A stretch of 36,810 nucleotides of DNA from Desulfobacterales bacterium (GCA_007134875.1 SLJY01000082.1:1-36810), one strand, 5' to 3'; counted from the stretch's first letter, positions 26,417-36,299 are shown. The notes: generated by a model not told the origin, from the letters alone. A program made the numbers and translations.

Positions 26417-28353
26417 CTGCGCCTTTTTACATCACGACGCCCATATACTACGTCAACGCCAGTCCTCATCTTGGGCACACCTATACCACCATCGCCACGG
26501 ACGTCGCCCGCCGGTACCACAACATGAAGGGAGTGGAAACCTTCATGCTGACCGGGACCGACGAGCATGGGGACAAGATCGTCAAGGCCGCGGAGAAAAA
26601 CGAACAGAGCCCCCGGGAATATGCCGATCGTATCAGCGCCCTGTTCCGCGATCTGTGGCCGCAGTTAAATATCCGGCCCGATCATTTCATACGGACCACG
26701 GATTCCGATCATATTGCCGTTGTCGTCGGGATATTGCGGAAAATCTATGACAACGGCGATATTTATTACTCCGAGTATGAAGGGATGTACTGCTACGACT
26801 GCGAGCGCTTTTTCAACGAGCGCGAGCTGATGGACGGAAAATGCCCCGATCACGGCAAACCCCCGGAAATCATCAGGGAGTCCAACTACTTTTTCAGGAT
26901 GAGCCGCTACCAGCAATGGCTCATCGACACGCTCCATGACAATCCGGACATGATACGCCCAGAACGCTACAGAAACGAGGTATTGAGTTTTTTAAAGGAG
27001 CCCTTGGAGGATTTATGCATTTCCAGGCCCAAGAGCCGGCTCCAGTGGGGTATCACGCTGCCTTTTGATGACCGCTACGTGACCTATGTCTGGTTCGATG
27101 CCCTGATCAACTATATATCCGCGCTGGAATACCCGGACGGGGAAAAATTCCGGAAATTCTGGCCGCATTCCCACCACGTGGTGGCAAAGGACATCCTCAA
27201 GCCCCACGGCATCTACTGGCCCACCATGCTCCGGGCCGCGGGCATCGACACGTACAAGCACCTGCTCGTGCACGGATACTGGAACGTGGAAGACTCGAAA
27301 ATGTCCAAGAGTCTGGGCAACGTGGTCGATCCGGTGTACCTGAAACAAACCTACTCCACCGATGCCATCCGATACTTTCTCATGCGGGAGATGGTGTTCG
27401 GGCTCGATTCAAGCTTTTCGGAACCGTCCATCATCAACCGGATCAACTCGGATCTGGCCAACGATCTGGGCAACCTGTTTTCCAGGGTGCTGGGGATGTT
27501 TCACAAGTATTTCAAGGGAACCGTCCCCCCGTTCGACCCGGATGCGGAAACCGATTTCCAGCTCGACCTGAAAGCCGACGCCCGAAGCACAGCAGCCGCC
27601 TTCAGCGCCGCCATGGAGAACTTCGAGTTCCACAAGGGTCTTTCGGCGGTATGGGAATACATCTCGAAAATGAATAAGTACGTGGATATAACCGCTCCCT
27701 GGGAGCTTGCTAAAAAGAAGGAGGCCGCCGGTCAATTGGCTGCGGTCATCCGGAACCTCCTGGAAGGCCTTCGGGTCGTCTCCGGTCTTATCTACCCGGT
27801 CATGCCGGAGACCGCGGCCACCATGCAGAAACACCTGGGCCTTGACCCGGAAAAACCCTTCTACCTGCTCGAAGAAATAAAAAAATGGCCGAAGATACCC
27901 GATAACGCTTCGCTTCCAAAGGGAATCAGCCTGTTTCCGAGAATCGATCCGGAAACCATCCTCCGGACAGAAACGACCGGTGGCGGCGATCCATTCGGTA
28001 TAGAGGCCGTTTCCGTCCCTCCGATCAAGGAGCAGATCGGATTCGATGATTTTTCGGCAATCGACTTACGCGCAGCAAAGGTCATTCACGCGGAAAAGGT
28101 TCCAAAGGCCGACAAGCTGCTCAAACTGGAAATCGACCTGGGCGATCACAGACGGACCGTTGTGGCCGGCATTGCCAAATTTTACAAACCGGAAGAGCTT
28201 GTCGGCAAGTCCGTCGTGATGCTGGCAAACCTCAAACCGGCCAGGCTAATGGGCGTCGAATCAAAGGGAATGCTCCTTGCCGCTGTTGAAAAATCCGCAT
28301 GTTCCGTTGCCGTACTCGACCGTGATATGCCCCCGGGCACCCCCCTGATGTAA
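26413..28353 (+). CDS. metG: Methionyl-tRNA synthetase with C-terminal tRNA-binding domain
   Basis: Charges tRNA-Met. 646 residues. The class I HIGH motif appears as HLGH (20-23, in NASPHLGHTYT) and KMSKS is intact at 296-300. A single zinc knuckle is C127-x2-C130 ... C144-x2-H147. The anticodon-binding helical domain spans about 390-520. Residues about 540-646 are a Trbp111-like OB-fold tRNA-binding domain (FSAIDLRAAKVIHAEKVPKA, ANLKPARLMGVESKGMLLAA). The start codon overlaps the ricT stop by 4 bases (ATGA). The intact KMSKS here is a useful contrast with the CysRS-like half of the fusion in this window. Confidence 0.97.
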   Translation: MTAPFYITTPIYYVNASPHLGHTYTTIATDVARRYHNMKGVETFMLTGTDEHGDKIVKAAEKNEQSPREYADRISALFRDLWPQLNIRPDHFIRTTDSDHIAVVVGILRKIYDNGDIYYSEYEGMYCYDCERFFNERELMDGKCPDHGKPPEIIRESNYFFRMSRYQQWLIDTLHDNPDMIRPERYRNEVLSFLKEPLEDLCISRPKSRLQWGITLPFDDRYVTYVWFDALINYISALEYPDGEKFRKFWPHSHHVVAKDILKPHGIYWPTMLRAAGIDTYKHLLVHGYWNVEDSKMSKSLGNVVDPVYLKQTYSTDAIRYFLMREMVFGLDSSFSEPSIINRINSDLANDLGNLFSRVLGMFHKYFKGTVPPFDPDAETDFQLDLKADARSTAAAFSAAMENFEFHKGLSAVWEYISKMNKYVDITAPWELAKKKEAAGQLAAVIRNLLEGLRVVSGLIYPVMPETAATMQKHLGLDPEKPFYLLEEIKKWPKIPDNASLPKGISLFPRIDPETILRTETTGGGDPFGIEAVSVPPIKEQIGFDDFSAIDLRAAKVIHAEKVPKADKLLKLEIDLGDHRRTVVAGIAKFYKPEELVGKSVVMLANLKPARLMGVESKGMLLAAVEKSACSVAVLDRDMPPGTPLM

Positions 28354-28420
28354 CAGGCGGAGTATACGGGCAAGCAACTGGAATTCATAACCTACCCAGT
28401 CCAATCGGTCCAGGCGTTTC

Positions 28421-29791
28421 ATGTTCAAGAAAAAGCGAAAGACAACCCTTCGCGGAATCCGGCCACTTGCGGCGCCGGGTACCGGGTGGCGCGGCTACCA
28501 GCATCGGATACGGCTCCATGACGAAAAGCGACAGGCCAGACGCCGAATTCCCTATTATTTTCTTGCGCTGCTTTTTCTTGCGGCATGCATCGAAGGGGGT
28601 TTTTACGTCCTGGAAAAACGCCTTTCATCCCATACGGATATGCCGGTTTCCCTGTATCCCCCGGATGTCGATCCCGTAGACATCGACGGCCTCCGGGCGC
28701 TTCTGGAACCCAGCGTGCTGCATAACCCCACCGGATCGGAAATTGAATTTGTTTCCGGGGAGCACAAATACCAATTGTACACGGGGATCGACCCGGACCT
28801 CCAGGAGGCCGTGACGGACTCTTTCGATACCCGTCACGCCAATCGGATCGGCATTGTCGCAATGCACCCCGGGACCGGACAGGTGCTGGCCATGGCATCC
28901 CACGACACCGACGATCCGGACCGAAATGCTTGTTTTGCGGCAGACCTGCCAGCGGCCAGCATCTACAAGATTGTAACCGCGGCAGCGGCCATGGAGAAAA
29001 CAGAGATAGGCTACGACAGCACCATTCCCTTCAACGGGGGAAAGTTCACGCTCTACAGAAACCAATTGACAAACCAGACACACCAGTACACCAATTACAC
29101 GACCCTCAAGACGGCCTTTGCGGAGTCGATCAACCCGGTGTTCGGCAAACTCGGCAAAAACGAGCTGGGAAAAAGTTTGCTGGAGGAATATGGCCATGCT
29201 TATCTTTTTGGTCGATCGTTTGGTTTTGACGTGGCCGTTCAAAAAAGCGTGCTGGAGATTTCCGACACCCCGTATCATTGGGCTGAAATCGCCTCGGGCT
29301 TTAACCGGGAAACCACTGTTTCTCCGCTGCATGCGGCCATGATAGCCGCATCCATAGCAAACGATGGAGACATGATGCGGCCTTGGGTCGTTCGTGCGGC
29401 AGCCAGGGACAACCAGACCGTCTACCGGTATCGGCCGGAGGTGATTTCCGGCACGGTGAGGCCCGAAACGGCAAAAACCATGCAAAAGCTCATGGAGGCG
29501 ACCATCCGCGAAGGAACCGCAAGAAACCAGTTTACCCGCATGGGGTCCGACCCGGTGCTTTCCAAACTGAAGATGGGCGGAAAAACCGGTTCCATCAACA
29601 ACAACCAGCGGAGAATCCGCTACGACTGGTTCACCGGGTACGCCAAAGATCCCGGGGGCTCCGGTGAAATTGCGATCAGCGTTATCGTGGCGCACAAGGA
29701 ATATATCGGAAAACGTGCAGCCACGTACTTTCAGGAGGCTGTAAAACACTATTTCGAGGGGCGGATCGGAAGCAACGGGCAGGAAAGCTGA
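28421..29791 (+). CDS. Divergent penicillin-binding protein transpeptidase
   Basis: 456 residues. A basic cytoplasmic N-terminus of about 42 residues, one membrane helix (about 43-63) and a periplasmic transpeptidase domain. The three active-site motifs are present: S180-x-x-K183 (PAASIYKIVT), S236-I-N238 and K388-T-G390 (GGKTGS). The usual N-terminal dimerisation/pedestal domain of class B PBPs is reduced to about 70 residues, so it is not a standard FtsI or PBP2. It may have a specialised role in peptidoglycan cross-linking. ATG 28421 has only AGG upstream. It lies 67 bases after metG and before the GlmS-like gene, which may link both to wall amino-sugar metabolism (inference). Confidence 0.87.
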   Translation: MFKKKRKTTLRGIRPLAAPGTGWRGYQHRIRLHDEKRQARRRIPYYFLALLFLAACIEGGFYVLEKRLSSHTDMPVSLYPPDVDPVDIDGLRALLEPSVLHNPTGSEIEFVSGEHKYQLYTGIDPDLQEAVTDSFDTRHANRIGIVAMHPGTGQVLAMASHDTDDPDRNACFAADLPAASIYKIVTAAAAMEKTEIGYDSTIPFNGGKFTLYRNQLTNQTHQYTNYTTLKTAFAESINPVFGKLGKNELGKSLLEEYGHAYLFGRSFGFDVAVQKSVLEISDTPYHWAEIASGFNRETTVSPLHAAMIAASIANDGDMMRPWVVRAAARDNQTVYRYRPEVISGTVRPETAKTMQKLMEATIREGTARNQFTRMGSDPVLSKLKMGGKTGSINNNQRRIRYDWFTGYAKDPGGSGEIAISVIVAHKEYIGKRAATYFQEAVKHYFEGRIGSNGQES

Positions 29792-29891
29792 CCGGCGGGT
29801 CCACCGCAAGGCGGCGGACGCAGGCAGCATCATTTCCGGTGCGTGCCCAAGCGGACAAACCCATTCAAGTCAAGCGAGATAAGGATACAAT

Positions 29892-32800
29892 ATGATTCAG
29901 GCGGAAAGGCTCCATTTTTTTTATTGCGAACTGGCAAGGATCTTTGCAAGAGCCATCTTTTTTCTGCGTTCAATCCGCATATGCATCGGCCGGTCAACCG
30001 CAGATCTCTCCGGTCCCGCCGTTATTTTTTTTCCATATGAGCCCTTTCGGCTCTCATGCGGCTTTACCGGCCTGATCGCCTTTAACGGCCCCGCTCATCG
30101 GAGCCGTAATCCAGGTTCTGAGCCCTCTCATCAGTCCGGCCATCGGCCGGAGCATCCACCTGCCGATCCGATCGACATCCGCCGGATGGCCAATCGCGTG
30201 GACGCCATGCGTCAAAACGGTTTTGCCGAATGCGCTGAACGCCAGCCATCGGACTTTTTAAATAATTACCTGGGCGGTGAACAAAACGTATCCGATCAGT
30301 ATGAAGCGATCCGGGCCTTTCGGCAAAACGATCGGTTCACGCAAATATGCACGGATCCGACCCTTTCGGCCGAGCTTTCCGGCCTGTCGGAGCAGCTTTC
30401 AGCCATCATCGCGGAAGAATCCGCCCGCCTGTCGGAACAGATGGGCTTGCTCTCCGCGGACCGTTTCGATGCCATGTCCATGCGGATCGAAAAACTAAAG
30501 GACGCCCGGTGGTGCCTGGAAAAAGAAATCATAGACAACGCGGGCCGCGTTATCGCACTGGCCGGCGGCAAAAACGATGAATGCGCTCCGTCCGCGCTTT
30601 CCGCAGCCCGGCAGGTCAACGCGGTGCTCAACAGCATCGACCGCCTGGAGGTGCGCGGCCGCGATTCAGCCGGCATATCCCTGATGTTCATCCTTGATGA
30701 CAGAGAATACGCAGCCCTGATCGACGAGATCAATTCTTCCGGTAACTACGAACAGTTCACCGAACGGACGAACCAGGATGTTCTGAGCAACCTCGGCATC
30801 AGCGTCAACAGGAACAACGGCAACGCCGCGGTGGCCATGACCTACAAGGTGGCCGCAGAAATCGGTTCTTTGGGAGACAACATCCGGTTTATCCGGGAGC
30901 AGATTGAATCCGATCCCGTCTTTTCATCCATCATAGCCCGGCCGCGCTCCTTTTTCACGGTTTCCGCGCATACCCGCTGGGCATCGGTGGGTGCCATCAA
31001 CGAGCCCAACTGTCACCCGGTGGATAACCGGACCATGACCTCGACCCACTTCCCGTCCGGCATCATCCACGTCTGCCTGAACGGGGATATCGATAACCAC
31101 CAGGAGCTGAAAATCGCCCACGAAAAGCGCGGAACCCGGTTTTTCGAGGAGATTACCTGCGATACCAAGGTCATACCGGTCCATATCGACTACTACCACA
31201 GGCAGGGGCATGACATGGAAACCGCCTTTCGCCTGGCGGTAAACGACTTCGAAGGCTCCCATGCCATTTCCATGCACACGGACCTGGCTCCCGGCAAATT
31301 CTTCCTGGCCCTCAAAGGCTCCGGCCAGGCAATCTTCGTGGGTCTTGCGCCCGACCACTACATCCCCACCTCCGAGGTGTACGGGTTTGTGGAAGAGACC
31401 TCCGCGTTTCTCAAGATGGACGGAGAAATCGTAAGCGGCCAATCCGGTAGCGCCGCAAGCGGGCAGATCTTCGTCATCGATCAGTCCGGCCAGGGCGGCA
31501 CGGACGGCATCCGGGGAATATTCTACAGCGGCGAGGAGATTGCCATCACCGACAAGGACATCCGGAACACCCAACTGATCTCCCGGGACATTGACCGGCA
31601 GGACTTTAACCACTATTTTCTCAAAGAAATCTCCGAAGCGCCAGGCTCGGTGCGAAAAACCCTTGCCAACCGCTGGAAGATCATCGACGACGAAAATGGC
31701 CGGCACTACCGGATTCATCTCGACGAAACCAATGTTCCGGAAACGGTGCAAAACGCCCTTGCTGAAGGGCGCATCCGGCGCATCATCTTCATCGGCCAGG
31801 GAACGGCCGGCGTGGCAGCCCTGGTATGCGCAAACCAGATGCAGCATTACCTGAAGGATGCGGGCATCCGGTCCGAGGCCATGAAGTCCTCGGAGCTATC
31901 CGGATTCATGATCGTAGATGGTAACGGCGAAAGCATGGACGATACGCTCCTCGTTCCCATCAGCCAGTCCGGCACCACCACGGACACCAACCGGGCGGTG
32001 GACATGGTCCGGAAAAAGGGCGGAAAGGTCATCTGCATCGTCAACCGCCGCGACTCGGACCTGACATTCAAAAGCGACGGGGTCATCTACACCAGTTCCG
32101 GCAGGGATATCGAAATGTCGGTGGCTTCCACGAAAGCCTTCTACTCGCAGATCATTGCCGGGGCCATACTGGGCCTCTGGATGGCGGAGGCGACCGGGAA
32201 GCAGGGGCGCGGATTCATCTCTAATGAAATTAAGGAGATGGTTGCCATGCCCGACAAAATGGAAAAAGTCCTTTCCATGACCGGAAACATCCGGGCCTCC
32301 GCCCGGCGTCTGGCCCTCCTCAGAACATACTGGGCGGCGGTGGGCAGCGGACCCAACAAGGCAGCGGCTGACGAAATCCGGATCAAGCTGAGCGAACTTT
32401 GCTACAAAACGATTTCATCGGATTACGTGGAGGACAAGAAGCATATCGATTTATCCAGCGAGCCACTGATCATCGTCTGCGCGGCCGGCACCCGCCGCAG
32501 CGTCCTGGGAGATATCGTCAAGGATACGGCCATCTTCAAATCCCACAAGGCGCTTCCCGTGGTCATCTGTGACGAGCACGAGGACCGGTTTACCCCGTAT
32601 GCCGAAGACGTCTTTCATGTTCCGGCCACAAGCGAGCATTTCGCCCCCATCCTGAACACCCTGGTGGGCCACATCTGGGGATATTACGCCGCGCTGACCA
32701 TCAACGAAGGCTCACGTTTCCTCCATGACTTCCGGGAAGATATCCAGGGGCTGATTCGGAAATACACGGAGGAAAAGCTCGATATTTTCGAAATCGCGCT

Positions 32801-33698
32801 GGAAGAAAGCTTCCGGGAAAAGATCCTTCGCTTTTACCGGGACTTCCGGAAAATGCAGGCTGAAAACCGCCTGCCCGGCACCATGGGGATCCACCGGGCC
32901 ACCAACCTGGTGCTTTTACTTAAATACCTCTCCGGCCGGCTTCCGGTGAACGACTTTGAATTCGATTTCGGAGTGAAAGGCACCGCCCGAAACATGTTTT
33001 CCCTGTTTTTCGAGGCCATCGGCGATGCGATCAATGTCATGGCGCGGCCTGTGGACGCCATCAAGCACCAGGCCAAAACCGTCACCGTGGGAACCAGCCG
33101 CATCGAGGAAAAAGCCGAGGGGCTGCTTTTCGAGGTGCTGGCGGAAAAGGGATTCGGCATCGACCGGCTCAGCATAACCAACGTGATGGTTCTGCGCAAC
33201 CTTCAGAAAGTGATTTCCGAAATCCGCGGCTCCACCCTGTACCGGGTTTCCGGGGTGAACCTTATGGGAGAGCCCACGGACGACACCACCATACGGGTCA
33301 TCGAAAAGACAGGTACATCCAAGGCCATCGCCTCAAGGAGCGAAAGCGATCAGAGTCTCAAAGGCTCCAAGCGGATCATCGTCCGCCAGGGAAACGTTTT
33401 TGTGGGTAAGGGCAGAAAGGACGACCGCTCCGTCGTGATCATTCCGATCATATCATCCGACCCGGAGCACCCCAACATGATCGAGCACCTGCTGCTGCTG
33501 GAAGTGGGATTTCAGGAAGAGGTGGACGTGCCCACCCGCGTACGCGCCCTGGGCGGCAGACACGAGCATATCAAGAACATCGTGCAGGAAAACTCAATCA
33601 CCTGGAAGGACGAGTACCTGGACATGATTCCCATGGACGAGCTTTTCGGTCGTTCTGCTGAAAAAGTGGCGGAAACGATCGTGGCCGCGGTCCGTTAG
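29892..33698 (+). CDS. Giant GlmS-like protein: split class II glutaminase, two SIS domains, unknown C-terminus
   Basis: 1268 residues, about twice GlmS. CGFTGLIAFNG (Cys56) is the class II glutaminase start; RGRDSAGI only comes at 255, so about 195 residues (partly coiled coil, 155-215) are inserted. The remaining catalytic set is intact: HTRW (Arg362), Asn397-Gly398 and Asp424. HYFLKEI (574-580) leads into SIS1 (about 625-770, SQSGTTTDT) and SIS2 (about 800-960, KKH near the GlmS KHGP site). A C-terminal ~280 residues is unknown and replaces the GlmS C-tail. ATG 29892 has AAGGA 6 bases upstream but puts 55 residues before the Cys, which must be N-terminal in Ntn hydrolases; a propeptide or a start-region mutation is needed. 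It probably transfers glutamine nitrogen to a phosphosugar. Confidence 0.83.
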   Translation: MIQAERLHFFYCELARIFARAIFFLRSIRICIGRSTADLSGPAVIFFPYEPFRLSCGFTGLIAFNGPAHRSRNPGSEPSHQSGHRPEHPPADPIDIRRMANRVDAMRQNGFAECAERQPSDFLNNYLGGEQNVSDQYEAIRAFRQNDRFTQICTDPTLSAELSGLSEQLSAIIAEESARLSEQMGLLSADRFDAMSMRIEKLKDARWCLEKEIIDNAGRVIALAGGKNDECAPSALSAARQVNAVLNSIDRLEVRGRDSAGISLMFILDDREYAALIDEINSSGNYEQFTERTNQDVLSNLGISVNRNNGNAAVAMTYKVAAEIGSLGDNIRFIREQIESDPVFSSIIARPRSFFTVSAHTRWASVGAINEPNCHPVDNRTMTSTHFPSGIIHVCLNGDIDNHQELKIAHEKRGTRFFEEITCDTKVIPVHIDYYHRQGHDMETAFRLAVNDFEGSHAISMHTDLAPGKFFLALKGSGQAIFVGLAPDHYIPTSEVYGFVEETSAFLKMDGEIVSGQSGSAASGQIFVIDQSGQGGTDGIRGIFYSGEEIAITDKDIRNTQLISRDIDRQDFNHYFLKEISEAPGSVRKTLANRWKIIDDENGRHYRIHLDETNVPETVQNALAEGRIRRIIFIGQGTAGVAALVCANQMQHYLKDAGIRSEAMKSSELSGFMIVDGNGESMDDTLLVPISQSGTTTDTNRAVDMVRKKGGKVICIVNRRDSDLTFKSDGVIYTSSGRDIEMSVASTKAFYSQIIAGAILGLWMAEATGKQGRGFISNEIKEMVAMPDKMEKVLSMTGNIRASARRLALLRTYWAAVGSGPNKAAADEIRIKLSELCYKTISSDYVEDKKHIDLSSEPLIIVCAAGTRRSVLGDIVKDTAIFKSHKALPVVICDEHEDRFTPYAEDVFHVPATSEHFAPILNTLVGHIWGYYAALTINEGSRFLHDFREDIQGLIRKYTEEKLDIFEIALEESFREKILRFYRDFRKMQAENRLPGTMGIHRATNLVLLLKYLSGRLPVNDFEFDFGVKGTARNMFSLFFEAIGDAINVMARPVDAIKHQAKTVTVGTSRIEEKAEGLLFEVLAEKGFGIDRLSITNVMVLRNLQKVISEIRGSTLYRVSGVNLMGEPTDDTTIRVIEKTGTSKAIASRSESDQSLKGSKRIIVRQGNVFVGKGRKDDRSVVIIPIISSDPEHPNMIEHLLLLEVGFQEEVDVPTRVRALGGRHEHIKNIVQENSITWKDEYLDMIPMDELFGRSAEKVAETIVAAVR

Positions 33699-33710
33699 AA
33701 AGGTTTATAC

Positions 33711-34628
33711 ATGGTTTTAAACGCCCTTTTCCCGGTATTTGCCGTCATTCTTCTGGGGGGCGTGCTGAGGCGGATCGGATTCGTCGCCAACACCTTTTTT
33801 TTCGCAGCGGACCGCCTGGTCTATTTCATCCTGTTTCCCTGCATGCTCTTCTGGAAGATTGGAAGCGGCGGTGCTTCGGGCGGTGTGAATTCCGGGCTCA
33901 TCGCAGCCGCCCTTCTTGCGGTTCTGACCATTTATGCCGCAAGCACGCTTTATATCTTCGCAGCCCGGGTCCCGGCATTCCAGGCAGGCACCTTTTCCCA
34001 GGGATGCTACCGTTTCAACACCTATATCGGCATGGCAATCGCCCTGAAAGCGGCAGGCGACGAGGGGGCCGTTCTGTTCGCCGTGACGATCGGGCTGGTC
34101 ATTCCGGTGATCAACGTTTTATCCGTGGGGACGCTTATCGGGTTTTCCGAAAAGTTGCTAAGTACTTGGGAAAAAATACGATACATGGTTCGGGCACTGG
34201 CATCCAACCCCCTGATCCTTGCATGCCTTGCCGGTATCGCCTTTTCCGCCACCGGAATGCGGCTTCCGGGGTTCGTCGATCACACTCTATCGCTGCTATC
34301 CATGGCCGCCCTGCCCCTTGCGCTTTTATCCGTGGGAAGCGCGTTTTCGGTAATCAGGATTTCCGGAAGAATCGGTAACACCATTGCCACAGTGGTGTTC
34401 AAGCTGGTGATGCTGCCGGCTGCGGGCGCTTTTTTCATGGTTCTTTTCGGCGTTGAAGGCACGGCCTTCCGTACCGGCATGATCTTTTTCTGCCTGCCCG
34501 CTTCGCCAGCTATCTACGTATTGTCATCCCAGATGAACAGCGACACGGAGCTGGCGTCCGCGTCGATCGTGGTTTCCACGCTCCTTTCGTTTTTCACCCT
34601 GTCCGCAGCCATACTCCTGACAGGGTAA
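33711..34628 (+). CDS. AEC-family membrane transporter
   Basis: 305 residues, with about nine to ten predicted membrane helices spread over the whole length, from MVLNALFPVFAVILLGGVL to FFTLSAAILLTG. The auxin-efflux-carrier family pattern is seen in FNTYIGMAIALKAAGDEGAV and the C-terminal SPAIYVLSSQMNSDTELASA, typical of bacterial members, which carry carboxylates such as malate. The substrate here is unknown. ATG 33711 has AAAGG 6-7 bases upstream and stands 12 bases after the GlmS-like gene, so the two are cotranscribed. Confidence 0.9.
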   Translation: MVLNALFPVFAVILLGGVLRRIGFVANTFFFAADRLVYFILFPCMLFWKIGSGGASGGVNSGLIAAALLAVLTIYAASTLYIFAARVPAFQAGTFSQGCYRFNTYIGMAIALKAAGDEGAVLFAVTIGLVIPVINVLSVGTLIGFSEKLLSTWEKIRYMVRALASNPLILACLAGIAFSATGMRLPGFVDHTLSLLSMAALPLALLSVGSAFSVIRISGRIGNTIATVVFKLVMLPAAGAFFMVLFGVEGTAFRTGMIFFCLPASPAIYVLSSQMNSDTELASASIVVSTLLSFFTLSAAILLTG

Positions 34629-34661
34629 TAAGATACGGAATAGCACCAAAGGGGAAAACCC

Positions 34662-35258
34662 ATGAAAAAGGCACTGATCCTGATTGGCGCCGGCGTCATC
34701 CTTCTGCTGATCGCCCTTTTGTGGCTGCAGATGACACCGCATCGGGTGGTCGAAGAGGCCGAAATCGACTACACGGATGAGCGCTACACGTGGAACGCAC
34801 AGGTCGGCGCACGGGGCGGGGACACGCTTGTCCGGGGGGAAAAAATCGACGAGATCCGGAATGATCCGGAAAAATTGGTACTTGCCTTCAACCGATCCGG
34901 CCGGGACCCGGAAGCTTTTCGCACGGCAAAAAACGAGAAGACGCTGGGCCTGCCGAAACTGAAGCTTTTGGACCTGGAAGGAAACCTCGCCACGGTTGAG
35001 GTGATCAACGCCCGCTACCTCACCCAGCGGATGGGCACGACCGGCGCGGATGCCTTCATGGCCGCGGCAACCTTTACCCTGACCGAGCATGACGCCGTGG
35101 ACAAAGTCAGCTTTGTCTTTCCGGAGGGAGACCATGCCATGCCGGGCATCTATTCAAGGGACACGTTCACAGGGCGATGGCGGACCGAGCCAACGGAGAC
35201 GGAAAACGACGCGCCGCCCCCGCCGAAGCCCCCTAACAATGGACCGTTTCGCGCATAA
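34662..35258 (+). CDS. Membrane-anchored GerMN-like domain protein
   Basis: 198 residues. One N-terminal membrane helix (MKKALILIGAGVILLLIALL) and a periplasmic part. Residues about 100-170 (LDLEGNLATVEVINARYLTQ, AFMAAATFTLTEHDAVDKVS, FVFPEGDHAMPGIYSRDTF) resemble the GerMN domain of sporulation/germination and wall-associated proteins; here spore formation is not implied. The C-terminus is Pro-rich (DAPPPPKPP). AAAGGGG is 6-7 bases before ATG 34662. It closes the operon that includes the GlmS-like and AEC genes. The GerMN call is moderate. Confidence 0.65.
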   Translation: MKKALILIGAGVILLLIALLWLQMTPHRVVEEAEIDYTDERYTWNAQVGARGGDTLVRGEKIDEIRNDPEKLVLAFNRSGRDPEAFRTAKNEKTLGLPKLKLLDLEGNLATVEVINARYLTQRMGTTGADAFMAAATFTLTEHDAVDKVSFVFPEGDHAMPGIYSRDTFTGRWRTEPTETENDAPPPPKPPNNGPFRA

Positions 35259-35318
35259 ATCCGCTGTTATGTATTGACCGAATCTCATACCACCGTTATC
35301 AGGCAGCTTTGCAAAATC

Positions 35319-36299
35319 TCAAAACAAATGGCACATAACCCGGTGCCCATCCCGGGCGACTTCGGCCGGGGAAGTTTCGGCGCACACGGCCATGGCCTCG
35401 GGGCAGCGAGGGTGAAACCGGCAGCCCGGTGGCGGATCGGTGGAAGACGGCGCCTCCCCGTAAACCACCTCCGGGATGATCCGCTTTTCCCCCGCAACGG
35501 GAACGGCCGCAATCAGCATTTTCGTATAGGGATGAAGGGGGGCGTTGATGATATCCGCCGTTTTCCCAAGCTCTACGATCCTGCCGAGATACATGACCGC
35601 CACCCGGTCCGCGATATTGCTCACGACACTGAGATCATGGGAAATAAAGAGGTAGGAAAGCCGATGGTCCGACTGGAGCTTCAGCAGGAGGTTGATGACC
35701 TGGGCCTGAACCGACACGTCGAGCGCGCTGACCGCCTCGTCGCACACGATCAGATCCGGTTTAAGCGATAAAGCCCGGGCGATGCTGATGCGCTGGCGCT
35801 GACCGCCGGAAAACTCGTGAGGCCAGCGGTAGACGGCGTCAGGGCCCATGCCCACCTCGCCCAGAAGCCGCTCGGCATGCTCCTGGCGGGACCCTTCCAC
35901 CATTTTGAACTGAACAAGCCCTTCCGTTACGATATCCATCACGTTCATCCGCGGATTGAGCGATGAAAGCGGGTCCTGGAACACCACCTGGATATGACGC
36001 CGGAGCCGGTCCATCTCCCGGCGGCTCATGGCCGGAATCGAGCGGCCGTCAAAGAGCACATCCCCGCCCGTGGCCTGCTCCAATCCCAATAGCGTTCTTC
36101 CCAGCGTTGTCTTGCCGCATCCGGATTCGCCCACCAGGCCCAGGGTCTCATTGCTGTCGATGATAAAGGAAACGCCGTCCACGGCCCGGACCCACCCCGC
36201 CGTAAGGGATAAAAGCCCCCGCTTGACGGGAAACCACGTGGCAAGGTCCCGGACTTCCAGAAGGGGAGCGCTGATCGGGTCTTTTTTGTTTTGCGCCAT
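35319..36299 (-). CDS. Peptide ABC transporter ATPase (OppF/DppF type)
   Basis: 326 residues. ABC ATPase driving uptake of oligo- or dipeptides (nickel or opines cannot be excluded). Walker A is GESGCGKTT, the Q-loop region [13 protein letters not shown], the signature [15 protein letters not shown], Walker [15 protein letters not shown], and the switch His in [10 protein letters not shown]. The C-terminal oligopeptide domain has [15 protein letters not shown], a cysteine cluster typical of this family. ATG 36299 lies 6 bases after AAGGG; a second ATG at 36302 overlaps the preceding stop as ATGA. It follows the OppD-type gene without a gap. Confidence 0.93.
   Translation of the reverse strand: MAQNKKDPISAPLLEVRDLATWFPVKRGLLSLTAGWVRAVDGVSFIIDSNETLGLVGESGCGKTTLGRTLLGLEQATGGDVLFDGRSIPAMSRREMDRLRRHIQVVFQDPLSSLNPRMNVMDIVTEGLVQFKMVEGSRQEHAERLLGEVGMGPDAVYRWPHEFSGGQRQRISIARALSLKPDLIVCDEAVSALDVSVQAQVINLLLKLQSDHRLSYLFISHDLSVVSNIADRVAVMYLGRIVELGKTADIINAPLHPYTKMLIAAVPVAGEKRIIPEVVYGEAPSSTDPPPGCRFHPRCPEAMAVCAETSPAEVARDGHRVMCHLF

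Noticed and set aside
30924-31847. 307-codon minus-strand frame opposite the GlmS-like gene
   Set aside because: Shadow; the plus frame has catalytic glutaminase and SIS motifs.
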